Source: Rhizomicrobium sp. (lineage in GTDB: Bacteria > Pseudomonadota > Alphaproteobacteria > Micropepsales > Micropepsaceae). Taken from it: DNA of 34,929 nucleotides. The DNA lies in the NCBI GenBank assembly GCA_025451875.1, contig JANWJQ010000151.1, forward strand, positions 1 through 34,929. The letters are read 5' to 3'. The translations under genes were made by a program, and so were the position numbers. This document shows, in pieces, positions 8,649 to 17,804 of the stretch. Under the pieces are notes generated by a model. The model was not told the origin of the DNA. It searched no databases and saw nothing but the letters and a program-made list of their open reading frames with translations. The stretch's first letter is position 1; each line of letters begins with the position of its first letter.

Positions 8649-9836
8649 ATGGCTGTGACGACGGTTTTGAGCGAAAGCGGCGCGGCGACCATCGTCAGCG
8701 GCGGCAATGACAATGAAGGCACGTTCGCCCATCGCTTCTCCTGGAGCGCCGCATTTGCGGGAGCACTTCTCGCAACGGCGGTGACGTTCTTCCTGTTCGC
8801 GCTCGGCGCGGGCTTTGGCCTTGTCCTCACGCCGGCCCAACACGTCGCCACACCGACATTTCTGTCGCTTGGTGCGCTCTATTTTCTCGTCGCGCAGGCT
8901 TTCGGCTTTGCCGCCGGGGGACACCTTGCCGGCCGGCTGATTGGACCGGCTATCGAAACGACGAAAGAAGAAGAATTCCGTTCCGCCGCGCATGGTTTGG
9001 TCGTGTGGGCGCTCGCCGTCGTTGCTACCGCGACCTTGATCACGGTCGGAGGTCTTGCAGCGGGTGGCTCCGCCGTCTCCGTCGCCGCGACGTCCAACAA
9101 GTTTGGGGCGCAATCGTCCGCGATGACCAATGACTACGTGGCCTATTGGGTGGATATGCTTTTCCGCCCCGGACCGAGCCCCTCGCAGGCATCGCTCGAC
9201 TGGACGCAATACGCGCAGGCGAACACCGGCAACGCGACGGACGCTTCGCCCCAGACAACGAACCCGCCGCCCGCGCAGGAATCGGCGCCGTCGCCCGACC
9301 TGCCGGAAGCAAACACGCCGGCCGGTGCGGACGAGCCATCGTCGCCAAACGCTACCGCGCCTTCGTCATCTTCATCATCCGTCACCATCGGATCGGGGTC
9401 GTCTGCCACTATGCCAGCTGCAGCACCGGCGCGCGTGGCGCCGCAGGACACAATGATCCCGCCCGCGCCCACCGGTTTCACGCCGCCCGCAAGCCTCAAC
9501 GCCGACAAGGCGGAGGTCACGCGCATCATCAATGTCGGCATGACGAACAGCGCGCGCCTCAACCAGTACGACAAGGACCGCATCGCCGCGCTAATCGCGC
9601 AGGATACCGGCATGGCACTGCCGGGCGCGCAGCGTCGTGTCGATAACGCCGAAACACGCATGCACAACGATACGGTTCAAGCCGCCGATACCGCACGCAA
9701 GATCGCCAGCTATGCGAGCTTGTGGATTGCCGCATCGCTACTGTTCGGTGCGATCGTCGCCGCAGCCGCTGCGATGTCCGCGCGTTGGAAGGACGATGCG
9801 ATCACCTTCGGCTGGCCCCGCCGCGAACCAGAATAG
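8649..9836 (+). CDS. Four-helix membrane protein with a Pro/Ser-rich middle; function unknown
   Basis: I cannot assign a function. The 395-residue product has three hydrophobic segments near the N-terminus at about residues 34-60, 70-98 and 110-145. A long Pro/Ala/Ser/Thr-rich, probably disordered, stretch follows to about residue 285. A conserved-looking helical segment (KDRIAALIAQDTGMALPGAQ) and a final membrane helix at about residues 347-372 complete it. The overall plan resembles proteins often labelled 'PhnA-like' in alphaproteobacteria, a name that gives no biochemical role. The start is supported by GGGGAGA six bases upstream. It stands alone after a terminator and converges on prfB with a 13-bp gap. 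Confidence 0.75.
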   Translation: MAVTTVLSESGAATIVSGGNDNEGTFAHRFSWSAAFAGALLATAVTFFLFALGAGFGLVLTPAQHVATPTFLSLGALYFLVAQAFGFAAGGHLAGRLIGPAIETTKEEEFRSAAHGLVVWALAVVATATLITVGGLAAGGSAVSVAATSNKFGAQSSAMTNDYVAYWVDMLFRPGPSPSQASLDWTQYAQANTGNATDASPQTTNPPPAQESAPSPDLPEANTPAGADEPSSPNATAPSSSSSSVTIGSGSSATMPAAAPARVAPQDTMIPPAPTGFTPPASLNADKAEVTRIINVGMTNSARLNQYDKDRIAALIAQDTGMALPGAQRRVDNAETRMHNDTVQAADTARKIASYASLWIAASLLFGAIVAAAAAMSARWKDDAITFGWPRREPE

Positions 9837-9849
9837 CTGGTCCCAAAAA

Positions 9850-10981
9850 CTAATCTAAGTCTTCGATCTTCTCTTTCGGCTTGCCGCCGACTTCCTGGGC
9901 CAATGCGGCGGCCATGAAAGGATCGAGATCGCCATCTAGAACGTCTTGCGGCAGGCGGCTTTCCACGCCTGTGCGCAAATCCTTCACCAGCTGATAGGGC
10001 TGGAGGACGTAGGAGCGGATCTGGTGGCCCCAGCCGATATCGGTTTTCTCGCCGATGAAGGCACCGGTTTCGGCCTTCTTCTTCTCAAGCTCGATCTCGT
10101 AAAGCCGCGAGCGCAGCATGTCCCAGCAGATCGCGCGGTTTTGGTGCTGCGATTTCTCCGTCTGCGAAGCGACGGCAATTCCCGTCGGCAGATGGGTGAT
10201 ACGCACCGCGCTTTCCGTCTTGTTGACGTGCTGCCCGCCGGCGCCGGACGCGCGATAGACGTCGATGCGCACATCCTTTTCCGGAATGTCGATCTCGATG
10301 GATTGGTCGATCACGGGATAGACCGTGACGCTGGAGAAACTTGTGTGACGCCGCGCGTTGGAATCGAACGGTGAGATACGGACGAGGCGATGCACGCCCG
10401 CTTCCGTCTTCAGCCAGCCATAGGCGTTCTCGCCCTTCACCAGCAGTGTGGCCGATTTCAGACCGGCGCCCTCGCCCATGCTTTCTTCGATGAGCTGCAG
10501 CTTGTAGCCGTGCCGCTCCGCCCAGCGCGTGTACATGCGGAACAGCATCTCGGCCCAGTCCTGGCTTTCGGTGCCGCCCGCGCCCGCGTGAACTTCGAGA
10601 TAAGAATCGTTGCCGTCCGCTTCGCCCGACAGCATCGACTGAAGCCGCAAATCCTCCGCGCGCTTGGACAGCGACTCGATGGATTTCTCCGCGTCAGCGA
10701 TCATGGCCTTGTCGTTTTCGGCCTCCGCCATTTCCAGCAATCCGAGCCCATCGTCCAGCTCTGCCTGCAGCGCCTTCACGGACGATGTGGATTGCTCGAT
10801 CTTCTGGCGCTCGCGCATCAGTTTCTGCGCAGCCTGCGGGTCGTTCCAGATGGCGGGGTCTTCGGCGCGTGCGTTCAGTTCGTCGAGGCGGCGCAGGGCG
10901 TTGTCCCAGTCAAAGATGCCTCCTCAGCAGGTCGATGGCCTGCTTGATTTCGTCGGCGGTGCGCTGGATTTCAGGACGCAT
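9850..10981 (-). CDS. prfB: Peptide chain release factor 2, expressed by programmed +1 frameshift
   Basis: RF2 releases the finished peptide at UGA and UAA codons. The first frame starts at ATG 10981 and reads 23 codons ([20 protein letters not shown] to RHL) before an in-frame TGA at 10912-10910. Skipping one base continues as [20 protein letters not shown] and on through the main frame to 9850, giving about 376 residues in total. The main frame holds the RF2 anticodon-like tripeptide SPF (in RISPFDSN) and the catalytic GGQ motif in [16 protein letters not shown] precedes the ATG. A conventional single-frame call would begin at ATG 10818 and lose the first domain. The gene follows the CLC gene by 62 bp. 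Confidence 0.95.
10909..10924 (-). promoter_or_regulatory. Programmed +1 ribosomal frameshift site of prfB
   Basis: On the coding strand the site reads AGGAGG CAT CTT TGA C. An internal Shine-Dalgarno (10924-10919) stands three bases before the slippery CTT (10915-10913), followed by the poorly terminated UGA C. Order and spacing are the same as in the well-studied E. coli prfB site (AGGGGG TAT CTT TGA C). Low RF2 slows termination at this UGA, favouring the shift and restoring RF2, so the site is an autoregulatory sensor. The frames before and after were read directly from the sequence. Confidence 0.95.
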
Positions 10982-11043
10982 GAAACTCTCGAATACGGAA
11001 TGTGCGTTGATATAGGGGCGCGGGATGGTGACGTAAAGTCCTG

Positions 11044-12894
11044 TCAACGGCCCGGCGTCTGGCCCAGCGAGAACAGGTTTTCGTCGCCCAATTCGGCAGC
11101 CCGGCGCCGTTCCAGTTCCTGCGTGTAACGCCGCAGCGCATAGGATTCGCTGAGAAACCCGACCACCCGTGGATCGGCCCGCGCCGACAGCACCGGCAAT
11201 GCTTCCGTCTGCGTCTGTTCGAAACGGGCCAGCGCCGTGCGCACATTCTCGGATGGCAGAAGATAGATCGATTTCATCCCCACCAGGTCGGCGACGACCG
11301 TGAATTCGACCACATCGTCGATCTGCGGATCGTGCACCGCCAGCATGTCGATCACGCCGACATAACGTCCGTCTGGGTCGGTGGCATAGACGCTCTTGAC
11401 GGCGCCGGGCGGAAATTTCTCCCGCAGCGCCTTCAGCGTCATGTCGCTGCGCACGATTTTCGGGTCGCTGCGCATCAAGCGCGCCACGGTCATATCGCTG
11501 ATCCAACCCACGTCATGCGCGCCGCGGATGCCAAGTCCGCGTATATGGAAACGCCACGTTGCAAAGGAATACCCGAACGTCAGCCGCACAATGGTCGATG
11601 CGGTGATCACGCCCGTCAATACACCCAGAGTTACCGGAAAATCGCCGGTCGCTTCGAGAACAAGGAACACCATCGTCAGCGGCGCACCGACGATGGCCGC
11701 CGCAACCGATCCCATGCCGACCAGCAGGAACGCCGGCTCCTGCAGCGCGAGCCCATGAACAAACGGCGCGAGACACTGCACGAACACGCCGCCGAACAGG
11801 CTGCCAAGAAACAACGAAGAGCTGAACAGGCCGCCGCGAAATCCCGATCCCACCGAAATCGCCGATGCGACCAGCTTGGCAACCAGCAACGCCGCCAGCG
11901 GCAGAAGCGCCCAGCGCATATCGAAATGATATTGGATCGCGCCGTGTCCGCTGCCCAGCACCTGCGGGAATTCCCACGCAATCGCGGAGAGCACGACGCC
12001 GCCTGTGAAAGGCCGCATCCATTCAGGCACTTTAAGGTTGCGCAATCCGCGCTCGGACCACGTCACCGCCTGCATCGCGATGATGCCGACACCCGCCGCG
12101 AGAATCCCCATGACCAGGAACAATCCGTAGCTGCGCGTGTCCAGCAGCATCGGTCCGCCCATTTCGAACAGCGGTTGCGGACGGTTGAGCGCGCGCTGTG
12201 TCAGCGTTGCGCACACCGATGCAATGGCCACGGGCGCAAGGGCGCGCGGCAAATAACTGCCGAGGATCAATTCGAAGCCGTAGAACGCCCCGGCCAGTGG
12301 TGCATTGAAAGCGGCAGCGATTGCGGCCGCGGCGCCGGCGGTCACGAAGATGCGCTGATCTTCCCGGCGCAGGCGAAATTCACGCCCGAAGCGCGAGAAC
12401 AGCGCCGCACCCAACTGGCTGTAGCCAGCCTCCATGCCCAACGATGCGCCCGAGGCATTGGACACGACCGTCATCAAGGTGAGGCGCGCGGAATCCATCA
12501 GGGACATGCGCCCGCCAAACAGCGCATTGGCTTCCACCGGGTCGACGATTTCCGATGCGCGATAGCGCCGCGCGATCCACGCGCCCGCGCCCAGCAACAG
12601 ACCGCCGATTGCCGGAACGAAAATCAGCCGCCAGTGATCCGTACCCGTTCCCATGCTGAGCGAGACATGCTTGGGAAGATTGAAAATGAGCTTGTGCGCC
12701 AGATCGACGAAAAGGCGCAGATAATTGGTGACGCCGCCCACCAGAACGCCGATTCCGGCGCAGGCCACGATCTGCGCCACTTCGCTCGACCGCAAATCCC
12801 GCTGCACACTGGCGTACAACACGCGTCCGCGCCGCAGCAGGTAAGCGACCCGGATTGCGTTACGCGATGGCGACTCAGATTGTCCGGCTTGCAT
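11044..12894 (-). CDS. CLC-family chloride channel/antiporter with C-terminal CBS domains
   Basis: An integral membrane anion channel or Cl-/H+ exchanger of the CLC family. The 616-residue protein has about ten hydrophobic helices up to residue 440 and a C-terminal pair of CBS-like regions (about 465-590, including VKSVYATDPDGRYVGVIDML) that may sense nucleotides. The gating-glutamate region is present as GMEAG (family: GREGP). The GGLFSS segment stands where the usual GxFxP motif lies, and no clear GSGIP is seen, so ion selectivity is uncertain. I chose ATG at 12894 because GGAG lies five bases upstream; a TTG at 12915 would add seven residues. It sits between prfB and a small TonB-domain gene. 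Confidence 0.85.
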   Translation of the reverse strand: MQAGQSESPSRNAIRVAYLLRRGRVLYASVQRDLRSSEVAQIVACAGIGVLVGGVTNYLRLFVDLAHKLIFNLPKHVSLSMGTGTDHWRLIFVPAIGGLLLGAGAWIARRYRASEIVDPVEANALFGGRMSLMDSARLTLMTVVSNASGASLGMEAGYSQLGAALFSRFGREFRLRREDQRIFVTAGAAAAIAAAFNAPLAGAFYGFELILGSYLPRALAPVAIASVCATLTQRALNRPQPLFEMGGPMLLDTRSYGLFLVMGILAAGVGIIAMQAVTWSERGLRNLKVPEWMRPFTGGVVLSAIAWEFPQVLGSGHGAIQYHFDMRWALLPLAALLVAKLVASAISVGSGFRGGLFSSSLFLGSLFGGVFVQCLAPFVHGLALQEPAFLLVGMGSVAAAIVGAPLTMVFLVLEATGDFPVTLGVLTGVITASTIVRLTFGYSFATWRFHIRGLGIRGAHDVGWISDMTVARLMRSDPKIVRSDMTLKALREKFPPGAVKSVYATDPDGRYVGVIDMLAVHDPQIDDVVEFTVVADLVGMKSIYLLPSENVRTALARFEQTQTEALPVLSARADPRVVGFLSESYALRRYTQELERRRAAELGDENLFSLGQTPGR

Positions 12895-12999
12895 GCTGGC
12901 TCCGGGGCGGCGCAACCCTCATTAGCGCGCCGTTCCGGAAATTGCATGTCAAAGAAGGTGAAAAGCAGGCCGCATGGGCGCCGCCCCGTTTTCGCGTGT

Positions 13000-13362
13000 T
13001 CAGTTCGGCGGGGTGAAGACGATCTGAACGCTCGTCCAACCATCGGTCGGCACGCCGTCTTTCGACGCCGGTACGAATTTCCAGCCGTTGACGGCATTGG
13101 CGGCAGCATTATCCAGATCGGCGAAACCACTCGATTGACGCAGCGCGACCTTGCTCACAGTGCCATCCGACCGCACCTCGGCAGAAACAATCACCGCCCC
13201 CCGCTCCCTGTTCGGAAGCGCGGTGGTCGGATAGGCCGGCTGCATGTTTTCGCCGCTGGCGTCCACATGCGGTTTGGTCTCGGCTCCAAGTGCCGAGGTC
13301 GCCGGCAACAATGCCAGAGCGGCAAAAGCCAGTCCTGCAAAGGCGATGTGTTTGTGAAGCAT
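13000..13362 (-). CDS. Small secreted TonB C-terminal-domain protein
   Basis: A 120-residue protein with a signal peptide (about residues 1-27, MLHKHIAFAGLAFAALALLP then ATSALGA). The rest is almost entirely a TonB C-terminal domain: PAYPTTALPNRERGAVIVSA, then the VRSDGTVSKVAL strand, FADLDNAAANAVNGWKFVPA and VQIVFTP. Family TonB proteins keep an uncleaved N-terminal helix that meets ExbB/ExbD and a Pro-rich periplasmic spanner. Here the spanner is missing and the N-terminus looks cleavable, so energy transduction is unlikely. A soluble periplasmic partner-binding role is inference. GGGAGGA eight bases before the ATG supports the start. No exbBD or receptor gene is nearby. Confidence 0.8.
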   Translation of the reverse strand: MLHKHIAFAGLAFAALALLPATSALGAETKPHVDASGENMQPAYPTTALPNRERGAVIVSAEVRSDGTVSKVALRQSSGFADLDNAAANAVNGWKFVPASKDGVPTDGWTSVQIVFTPPN

Positions 13363-13470
13363 GGTGTGAGTCCTCCCAACCAGCGCGCGAATGGTAGTCC
13401 TTTGGCGAAAAGCGCCAACAGGTCAGAACATTACGGATAGTCAAAACTTCGTGCGCAGCCCCATGGGAGG

Positions 13471-15888
13471 CTAGTAAAGCCCGCCAGTTCCCTGGTCCAC
13501 GTCTGTGGCCGGGCCTTTGCCCTGGGCGCTCAGATTGTTGGTTTCGTCCGTCACGGCGATGCCCGGCTCTGTTCCTGCCTTGAATGCTTCCAGGATTGTG
13601 GTGGCGCCGCCCGGCGATGCCGGCGCGCCGGTAATGCGATCGACCGGAACAAGGTCAATTCCGGCCGGAACGCGGAACGGCGTCGCCGGCTCGTTCTCCA
13701 ATGCGCCCTTCATGAAGTCGCGGAAGATCGGGGCCGCGGCTGTTGCGCCCTGCTCGTAGCGGCCCAGCGTGCGCGGATCGTCGAACCCGACGAATACGCC
13801 GCAAGTCAGATCCGGCGAGAAGCCGATGAACCAGGTGTCCTTGGACTCGTTCGACGTGCCGGTCTTGCCGCCGAGCGGTTTGCCGATGACGGAGACGCTC
13901 TTGCCGGTGCCGTATTGCACCACGCCCTCGAGCAGCGACACGATCTGATAGGCGGTGCGCGGATCGATGATCTGCTCGCGTGTGTCGGGCAGCAGCGGCT
14001 CGGATTGGTTATGCCATGTCGGGGTGTTGCAGCCCTGGCAGTCGCGCGGATCATGACGATAGACGTCCTTGCCGTTGCGATCCTGAATGCGGTCGATCAG
14101 CGTGGCATCGATCTTCTTGCCGCCGTTCACGAACTCCGCATAGCCCGTCGTCATGCGCATCAGCGTGGTTTCGTAGGCGCCGATGGAGTTCGACAGATAG
14201 GCCGGCAGCTTGTCGTAGACGCCGAAGCGGATCGGGTATTGCACGACCTTGTTCATGCCAACCTCGGATGCGAGGCGGATGGTCATCAGGTTGCGCGACA
14301 GCACGATGCCGCGCCGAAGCGTAGCCATGCCGAGGAAGTGTTTCTCGAAGTTCTTCGGCGTCCACATCGGCAGACCCGGCCCCTGCGGCAGGGATACGGG
14401 GCCGTCGAGAACCTTGCTGACTGGCGTAAATCCATTGTCGAGCGCCGCGGCATAGACAAACGGCTTGAATGACGATCCCGGCTGGCGCTTGGCCTGCATC
14501 GCACGGTCGAACTGGCTGGACGCGTAAGAGAATCCACCCGACATCGCGAGCACGCGGCCGGTGTGCGGGTCCATCGCCACGATCGCGCCGTTGATTTCCG
14601 GCACCTGACGCAATCCGTAATTGCCTGCGTTGTCGATCGGCTCGACATAGATCACGTCGCCGATCTTCAACACGTCACGCGGGCTCGTCGGCGCCGCGCC
14701 GACGGTCGCGTTCTTCTTGATTTCCGGGCGCGCCCAAGTGAGTTCGCTGAACGGAATGACACCGCGCGCACCGTTCTCCAAACCGATTTCGGCCGATTGA
14801 TTGTCGCCATAACCGAGCACGATCGCGACATGCCATGTGGCAATACCGGATTGGTTCCCCGCGCTCGCCAGCACACTCTTCCAATCGCCGTTGACGCTGA
14901 TGTTGCTGACCGCGCCCCGCCAGCCATGGCGGCGATCGTAGCGCACGAGGCCGGCGCGCAGCGCGTTCACCGCATAGTTCTGCAAACGGCTGTCGAGCGT
15001 GGAGCGGACCTGCAGGCCGCCGTCATACAATCCCTGCTCGCCATATTTCGAATAGAGAATGCGGCGCACTTCCTCGACGAAATAATCCGCATCCTCGGCC
15101 TGAATGCCGAGGGGACGCATTTGCGTGTCGAGCGGTTCGGCCAGCGCGGCCTGCTCCTCATCGCGGCTGATATAGCCGTTCTCGCGCATCTGACCGATCA
15201 CCCAGTTGCGCCGGTCGAGCGCGGCCTGTTTGTGATAGCGCGGGTCGTAATTGCTGGGCGCCTTTGGCAACGAGGCGAGGAACGCCACTTCGGCGACATC
15301 GAGCTGATCCAGCGACTTGCCAAAATAGTTCAGCGCTGCAGCGGCAACGCCATAGGAATTCTCCCCGAGGAAGATTTCGTTGAGATACAGCTCGAGAATC
15401 TTGGACTTCGAATAGGTCGCGTCGATGCGAACGGCCAGGATCGCTTCCTTGATCTTGCGCGAGAACTTCACCTGGCTGTTCAGCAGCATGTTCTTGGCGA
15501 CTTGCTGCGTGATCGTCGAAGCGCCTTCCAGCCGCTTGTGCTCCAGGACGTTGATCACGTCCTTGCCTGCCGCGCGCATGATGCCGGATGGATCGATGCC
15601 AGGATGGCTGTAGAAATTCTTATCTTCGGCGGAGGTGAACGCTTCGATGATGCGCTTGGGCACGAAGGCGATCGGCACGAAAATGCGCCGCTCGCGGGCA
15701 TACTCGCCCAACAGATCGCCATTGCCGGCGTAAACGCGGGTGGTCACCGGCGGCTGGTAGTTCTGCAGCGCCTCGACGCTCGGAAGGTCGCGGCTGAGAG
15801 AATAGATATAGCCGACGAGCACCAGCGCGCCCAGCAGTGCCAAACCGCCGAGCCCGAGCCCGCCATAAATCAGAAAACGCCGAAACAT
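13471..15888 (-). CDS. mrcA: Penicillin-binding protein 1A (bifunctional transglycosylase/transpeptidase)
   Basis: Class A PBP that polymerises glycan strands from lipid II and cross-links peptides at the outer face of the inner membrane. The 805-residue protein has one N-terminal membrane helix (about residues 8-30). Its GT51 transglycosylase domain has catalytic E88 in AEDKNFYSHPGID and GASTITQQVAKNMLL. A PBP1A-type OB-like insertion (about 320-425) follows. The transpeptidase domain has S472xxK475 (GSSFKPF), S531-R-N533 and K675-T-G677. A Cys pair (DCQGC, 617-620) lies in an inserted loop. All catalytic motifs are intact. It lies 70 bp downstream of the amidase gene on the same strand, probably in the same cell-wall transcription unit. 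Confidence 0.96.
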   Translation of the reverse strand: MFRRFLIYGGLGLGGLALLGALVLVGYIYSLSRDLPSVEALQNYQPPVTTRVYAGNGDLLGEYARERRIFVPIAFVPKRIIEAFTSAEDKNFYSHPGIDPSGIMRAAGKDVINVLEHKRLEGASTITQQVAKNMLLNSQVKFSRKIKEAILAVRIDATYSKSKILELYLNEIFLGENSYGVAAAALNYFGKSLDQLDVAEVAFLASLPKAPSNYDPRYHKQAALDRRNWVIGQMRENGYISRDEEQAALAEPLDTQMRPLGIQAEDADYFVEEVRRILYSKYGEQGLYDGGLQVRSTLDSRLQNYAVNALRAGLVRYDRRHGWRGAVSNISVNGDWKSVLASAGNQSGIATWHVAIVLGYGDNQSAEIGLENGARGVIPFSELTWARPEIKKNATVGAAPTSPRDVLKIGDVIYVEPIDNAGNYGLRQVPEINGAIVAMDPHTGRVLAMSGGFSYASSQFDRAMQAKRQPGSSFKPFVYAAALDNGFTPVSKVLDGPVSLPQGPGLPMWTPKNFEKHFLGMATLRRGIVLSRNLMTIRLASEVGMNKVVQYPIRFGVYDKLPAYLSNSIGAYETTLMRMTTGYAEFVNGGKKIDATLIDRIQDRNGKDVYRHDPRDCQGCNTPTWHNQSEPLLPDTREQIIDPRTAYQIVSLLEGVVQYGTGKSVSVIGKPLGGKTGTSNESKDTWFIGFSPDLTCGVFVGFDDPRTLGRYEQGATAAAPIFRDFMKGALENEPATPFRVPAGIDLVPVDRITGAPASPGGATTILEAFKAGTEPGIAVTDETNNLSAQGKGPATDVDQGTGGLY

Positions 15889-15958
15889 AGCCTAAGCGGC
15901 CCTTCCCCAAAGCCCAGTCATTTGAGTACCCATATTATGACGCCACCAAGGCACCCCG

Positions 15959-17374
15959 TCACTCCGCGACGCCGGTCCTGCTGGAAGGAACTTGCCCGGC
16001 CGAGACCCGGCCGAAGTTCTGATCTACCGCATCGGCGATGGCATTTGCCACACCATTCCGCCAACGGTCGCCATGCATCTGGCGGCAGTCCTCGGCGTTG
16101 GACAGATAACCCAGTTCCACAAGCACCGCAGGTACGTCCGGCGCCTTGAGCACAACCAGCGCGCCGGAACGGTGCGGCGTCCTGGGCAGAACGTCGGTCG
16201 CGCCCGACAGCTTGGACACCACGGTCTCCGCGAACCGCGATGAATGGTTCATCGTGTCGCGCTGCGCCAGGTCTATGAGGATATGCGAGACCGAGTCGTC
16301 CTGGCCCGTCAGGTCCACGCCGGCGATAATATCCGACTGGTTTTCCTTCTTCGCCAGCGCCGCGGCTTCCTTGTCGGAGCCCTTTTCCGAAAGCGTATAG
16401 ACCGAAGCGCCTGTCACGTCCGGATTGGGGTTGGAATCGGCGTGCAGCGAGATGAAGAGGTCCGCGCCATAGCCACGCGCGATGCTGACGCGCTCACGCA
16501 GCGGAATGTAGATGTCGGTATCGCGCGTCAAATGAACCGTGTAGCCGCGCTTTCTGAGCGCCGCGCCGAGGCGCTTGGCCTCGTCCAGCACCAGATCCTT
16601 TTCCTGCATGCCGTCGATGCCCACGGTTCCGGAGTCGATGCCGCCATGGCCCGCATCGACAACGACCACCTTGCGGGCCGAACTCTTCGGGCCGAGCGGA
16701 ACAGCCTCTGCCACGGTTTCCTTCGCCTTCAGATCGGCGGGCCAGCCTGCCGTCTCTTCGAATTTCGTCTGCGGCACGGGAAAAAGATCGAGCACGATGC
16801 GATAGCCAAAGCCGTCAGACGGCGGAAGGATCAAGGGCTCGGCCACCGTCACCGCCATATTGAGGTCGATCACGAAACGCGCGTTGCCCGGGCGAAACAG
16901 GCCATAGCGATAGCTTTTGATCGCGCCGTTGCCGGTTGGCTTCTGCGGTCCGTTCAGCCGCCACAGGACTTCCGGCATGTCGATGACGACCCGGTTGGGA
17001 TTGGCAAGCGTGAAGACCCGCAGCTTCACCGGATCGGAAAGTTCGATGACGAAACGCGTGCGATCCTGATGCTCGCCGATGCGCACATTCATCACGACAG
17101 GAGCAGCCGCCTGCGCGGATTGCGCGGTGGTGGATTTGACGAGCCTGGTCAGATCGGCTGGCTGACCGGCGGGATACCATGTCTGCTGCGGCGGCGCAGC
17201 CGCTGTGTCGGGCGACAGGCGGACCGGTTGATCAGCGGTCGCGGGCGGCGCGCCCGAGAGCCGGTTCGGTGCATAGGCACGGGTTTTTACCGGCGGCGGC
17301 AAGTTGCCTTGGGCAAGCGCCATTCCGGCCCCGCCGAGAAGAAGCACCCCCAAAAACGCCCCAAACCGCCTCAT
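15959..17374 (-). CDS. amiC: N-acetylmuramoyl-L-alanine amidase with AMIN domain (AmiC type)
   Basis: Periplasmic zinc amidase that cuts stem peptides from glycan, mainly during daughter-cell separation. The 471-residue protein has a signal peptide (about 1-22), an AMIN septal-targeting domain (about 93-200) and an Amidase_3 domain (about 234-460). The zinc and catalytic residues are intact: H243 in AGHGG, E258 in QEKDL, H311 in SLHAD and E420 in VLVELGYLSN. The insertion around residues 354-385 (HILIDLAQRDTMNHSSRF) corresponds to the helix that blocks the active site in AmiA/B/C enzymes until an EnvC/NlpD-type activator binds; that control is inferred. AAAGG five bases before the ATG supports the start. 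It diverges from rne. Confidence 0.94.
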   Translation of the reverse strand: MRRFGAFLGVLLLGGAGMALAQGNLPPPVKTRAYAPNRLSGAPPATADQPVRLSPDTAAAPPQQTWYPAGQPADLTRLVKSTTAQSAQAAAPVVMNVRIGEHQDRTRFVIELSDPVKLRVFTLANPNRVVIDMPEVLWRLNGPQKPTGNGAIKSYRYGLFRPGNARFVIDLNMAVTVAEPLILPPSDGFGYRIVLDLFPVPQTKFEETAGWPADLKAKETVAEAVPLGPKSSARKVVVVDAGHGGIDSGTVGIDGMQEKDLVLDEAKRLGAALRKRGYTVHLTRDTDIYIPLRERVSIARGYGADLFISLHADSNPNPDVTGASVYTLSEKGSDKEAAALAKKENQSDIIAGVDLTGQDDSVSHILIDLAQRDTMNHSSRFAETVVSKLSGATDVLPRTPHRSGALVVLKAPDVPAVLVELGYLSNAEDCRQMHGDRWRNGVANAIADAVDQNFGRVSAGQVPSSRTGVAE

Positions 17375-17804
17375 AATGGCCTTTCACGACCCAAATCCAG
17401 CCAAAGTCAAACTGCCTATAAACCATTTACGGTTCGTTAGCCGACCTGGATTCTACAATGATTCCGGCCATAAACCCTTGCCGGATACCGCCGGGATACC
17501 TAAAAGGAAAGGCAACCTGCTTCGCCGGATTTCGGCGATCCACCCCCTCGGCCCCGGGCCGAGCCTGCCGGCAAAGGCCCGCAGACACCCCGATCCGCAC
17601 CAGCAGGCGCCCCCCGGCTTACGGCTTTGCCGCAGCCATAACGTGAATTGATTATGACCAGCTTCGCCAGAGCCCCCTCGCCAGTCCCTGCGGCCCAGCC
17701 GCCGGTGGCGACGCTCCGGCTTTCCATCCATCCCAGAACAACGCGGCTCCATCCGATGCAGCGTGCCTTCACGGCGCGCCGCGGAGCGCCGCCCGGAGAT
17801 TTCC
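17375..17804 (+). promoter_or_regulatory. Long intergenic region: divergent amiC/rne promoters and structured rne leader
   Basis: 430 bp without a gene. A TACAAT at 17454-17459 could be a -10 element for rne, although no good -35 partner is seen. Downstream, two adjacent hairpins can form: TCGCCG/CGGCGA with a five-base loop at 17522-17538, and CTCGGCC-CCG-GGCCGAG at 17547-17563. If transcription starts near 17465 the rne leader is about 340 bases. In enterobacteria RNase E controls its own mRNA through a long structured leader; an analogous role here is only inference. The short ORFs in this stretch show no recognisable protein. Confidence 0.45.

Noticed and set aside
11332..13440. 702-codon plus-strand open frame opposite the CLC and TonB-domain genes
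   Set aside because: Antisense to two genes with clear motifs. The translation is rich in His, Arg and Gln, as expected of a shadow frame in GC-rich DNA.
14563..16149. 528-codon plus-strand open frame opposite PBP1A
   Set aside because: Antisense to PBP1A, with no family motif; a GC-rich shadow.
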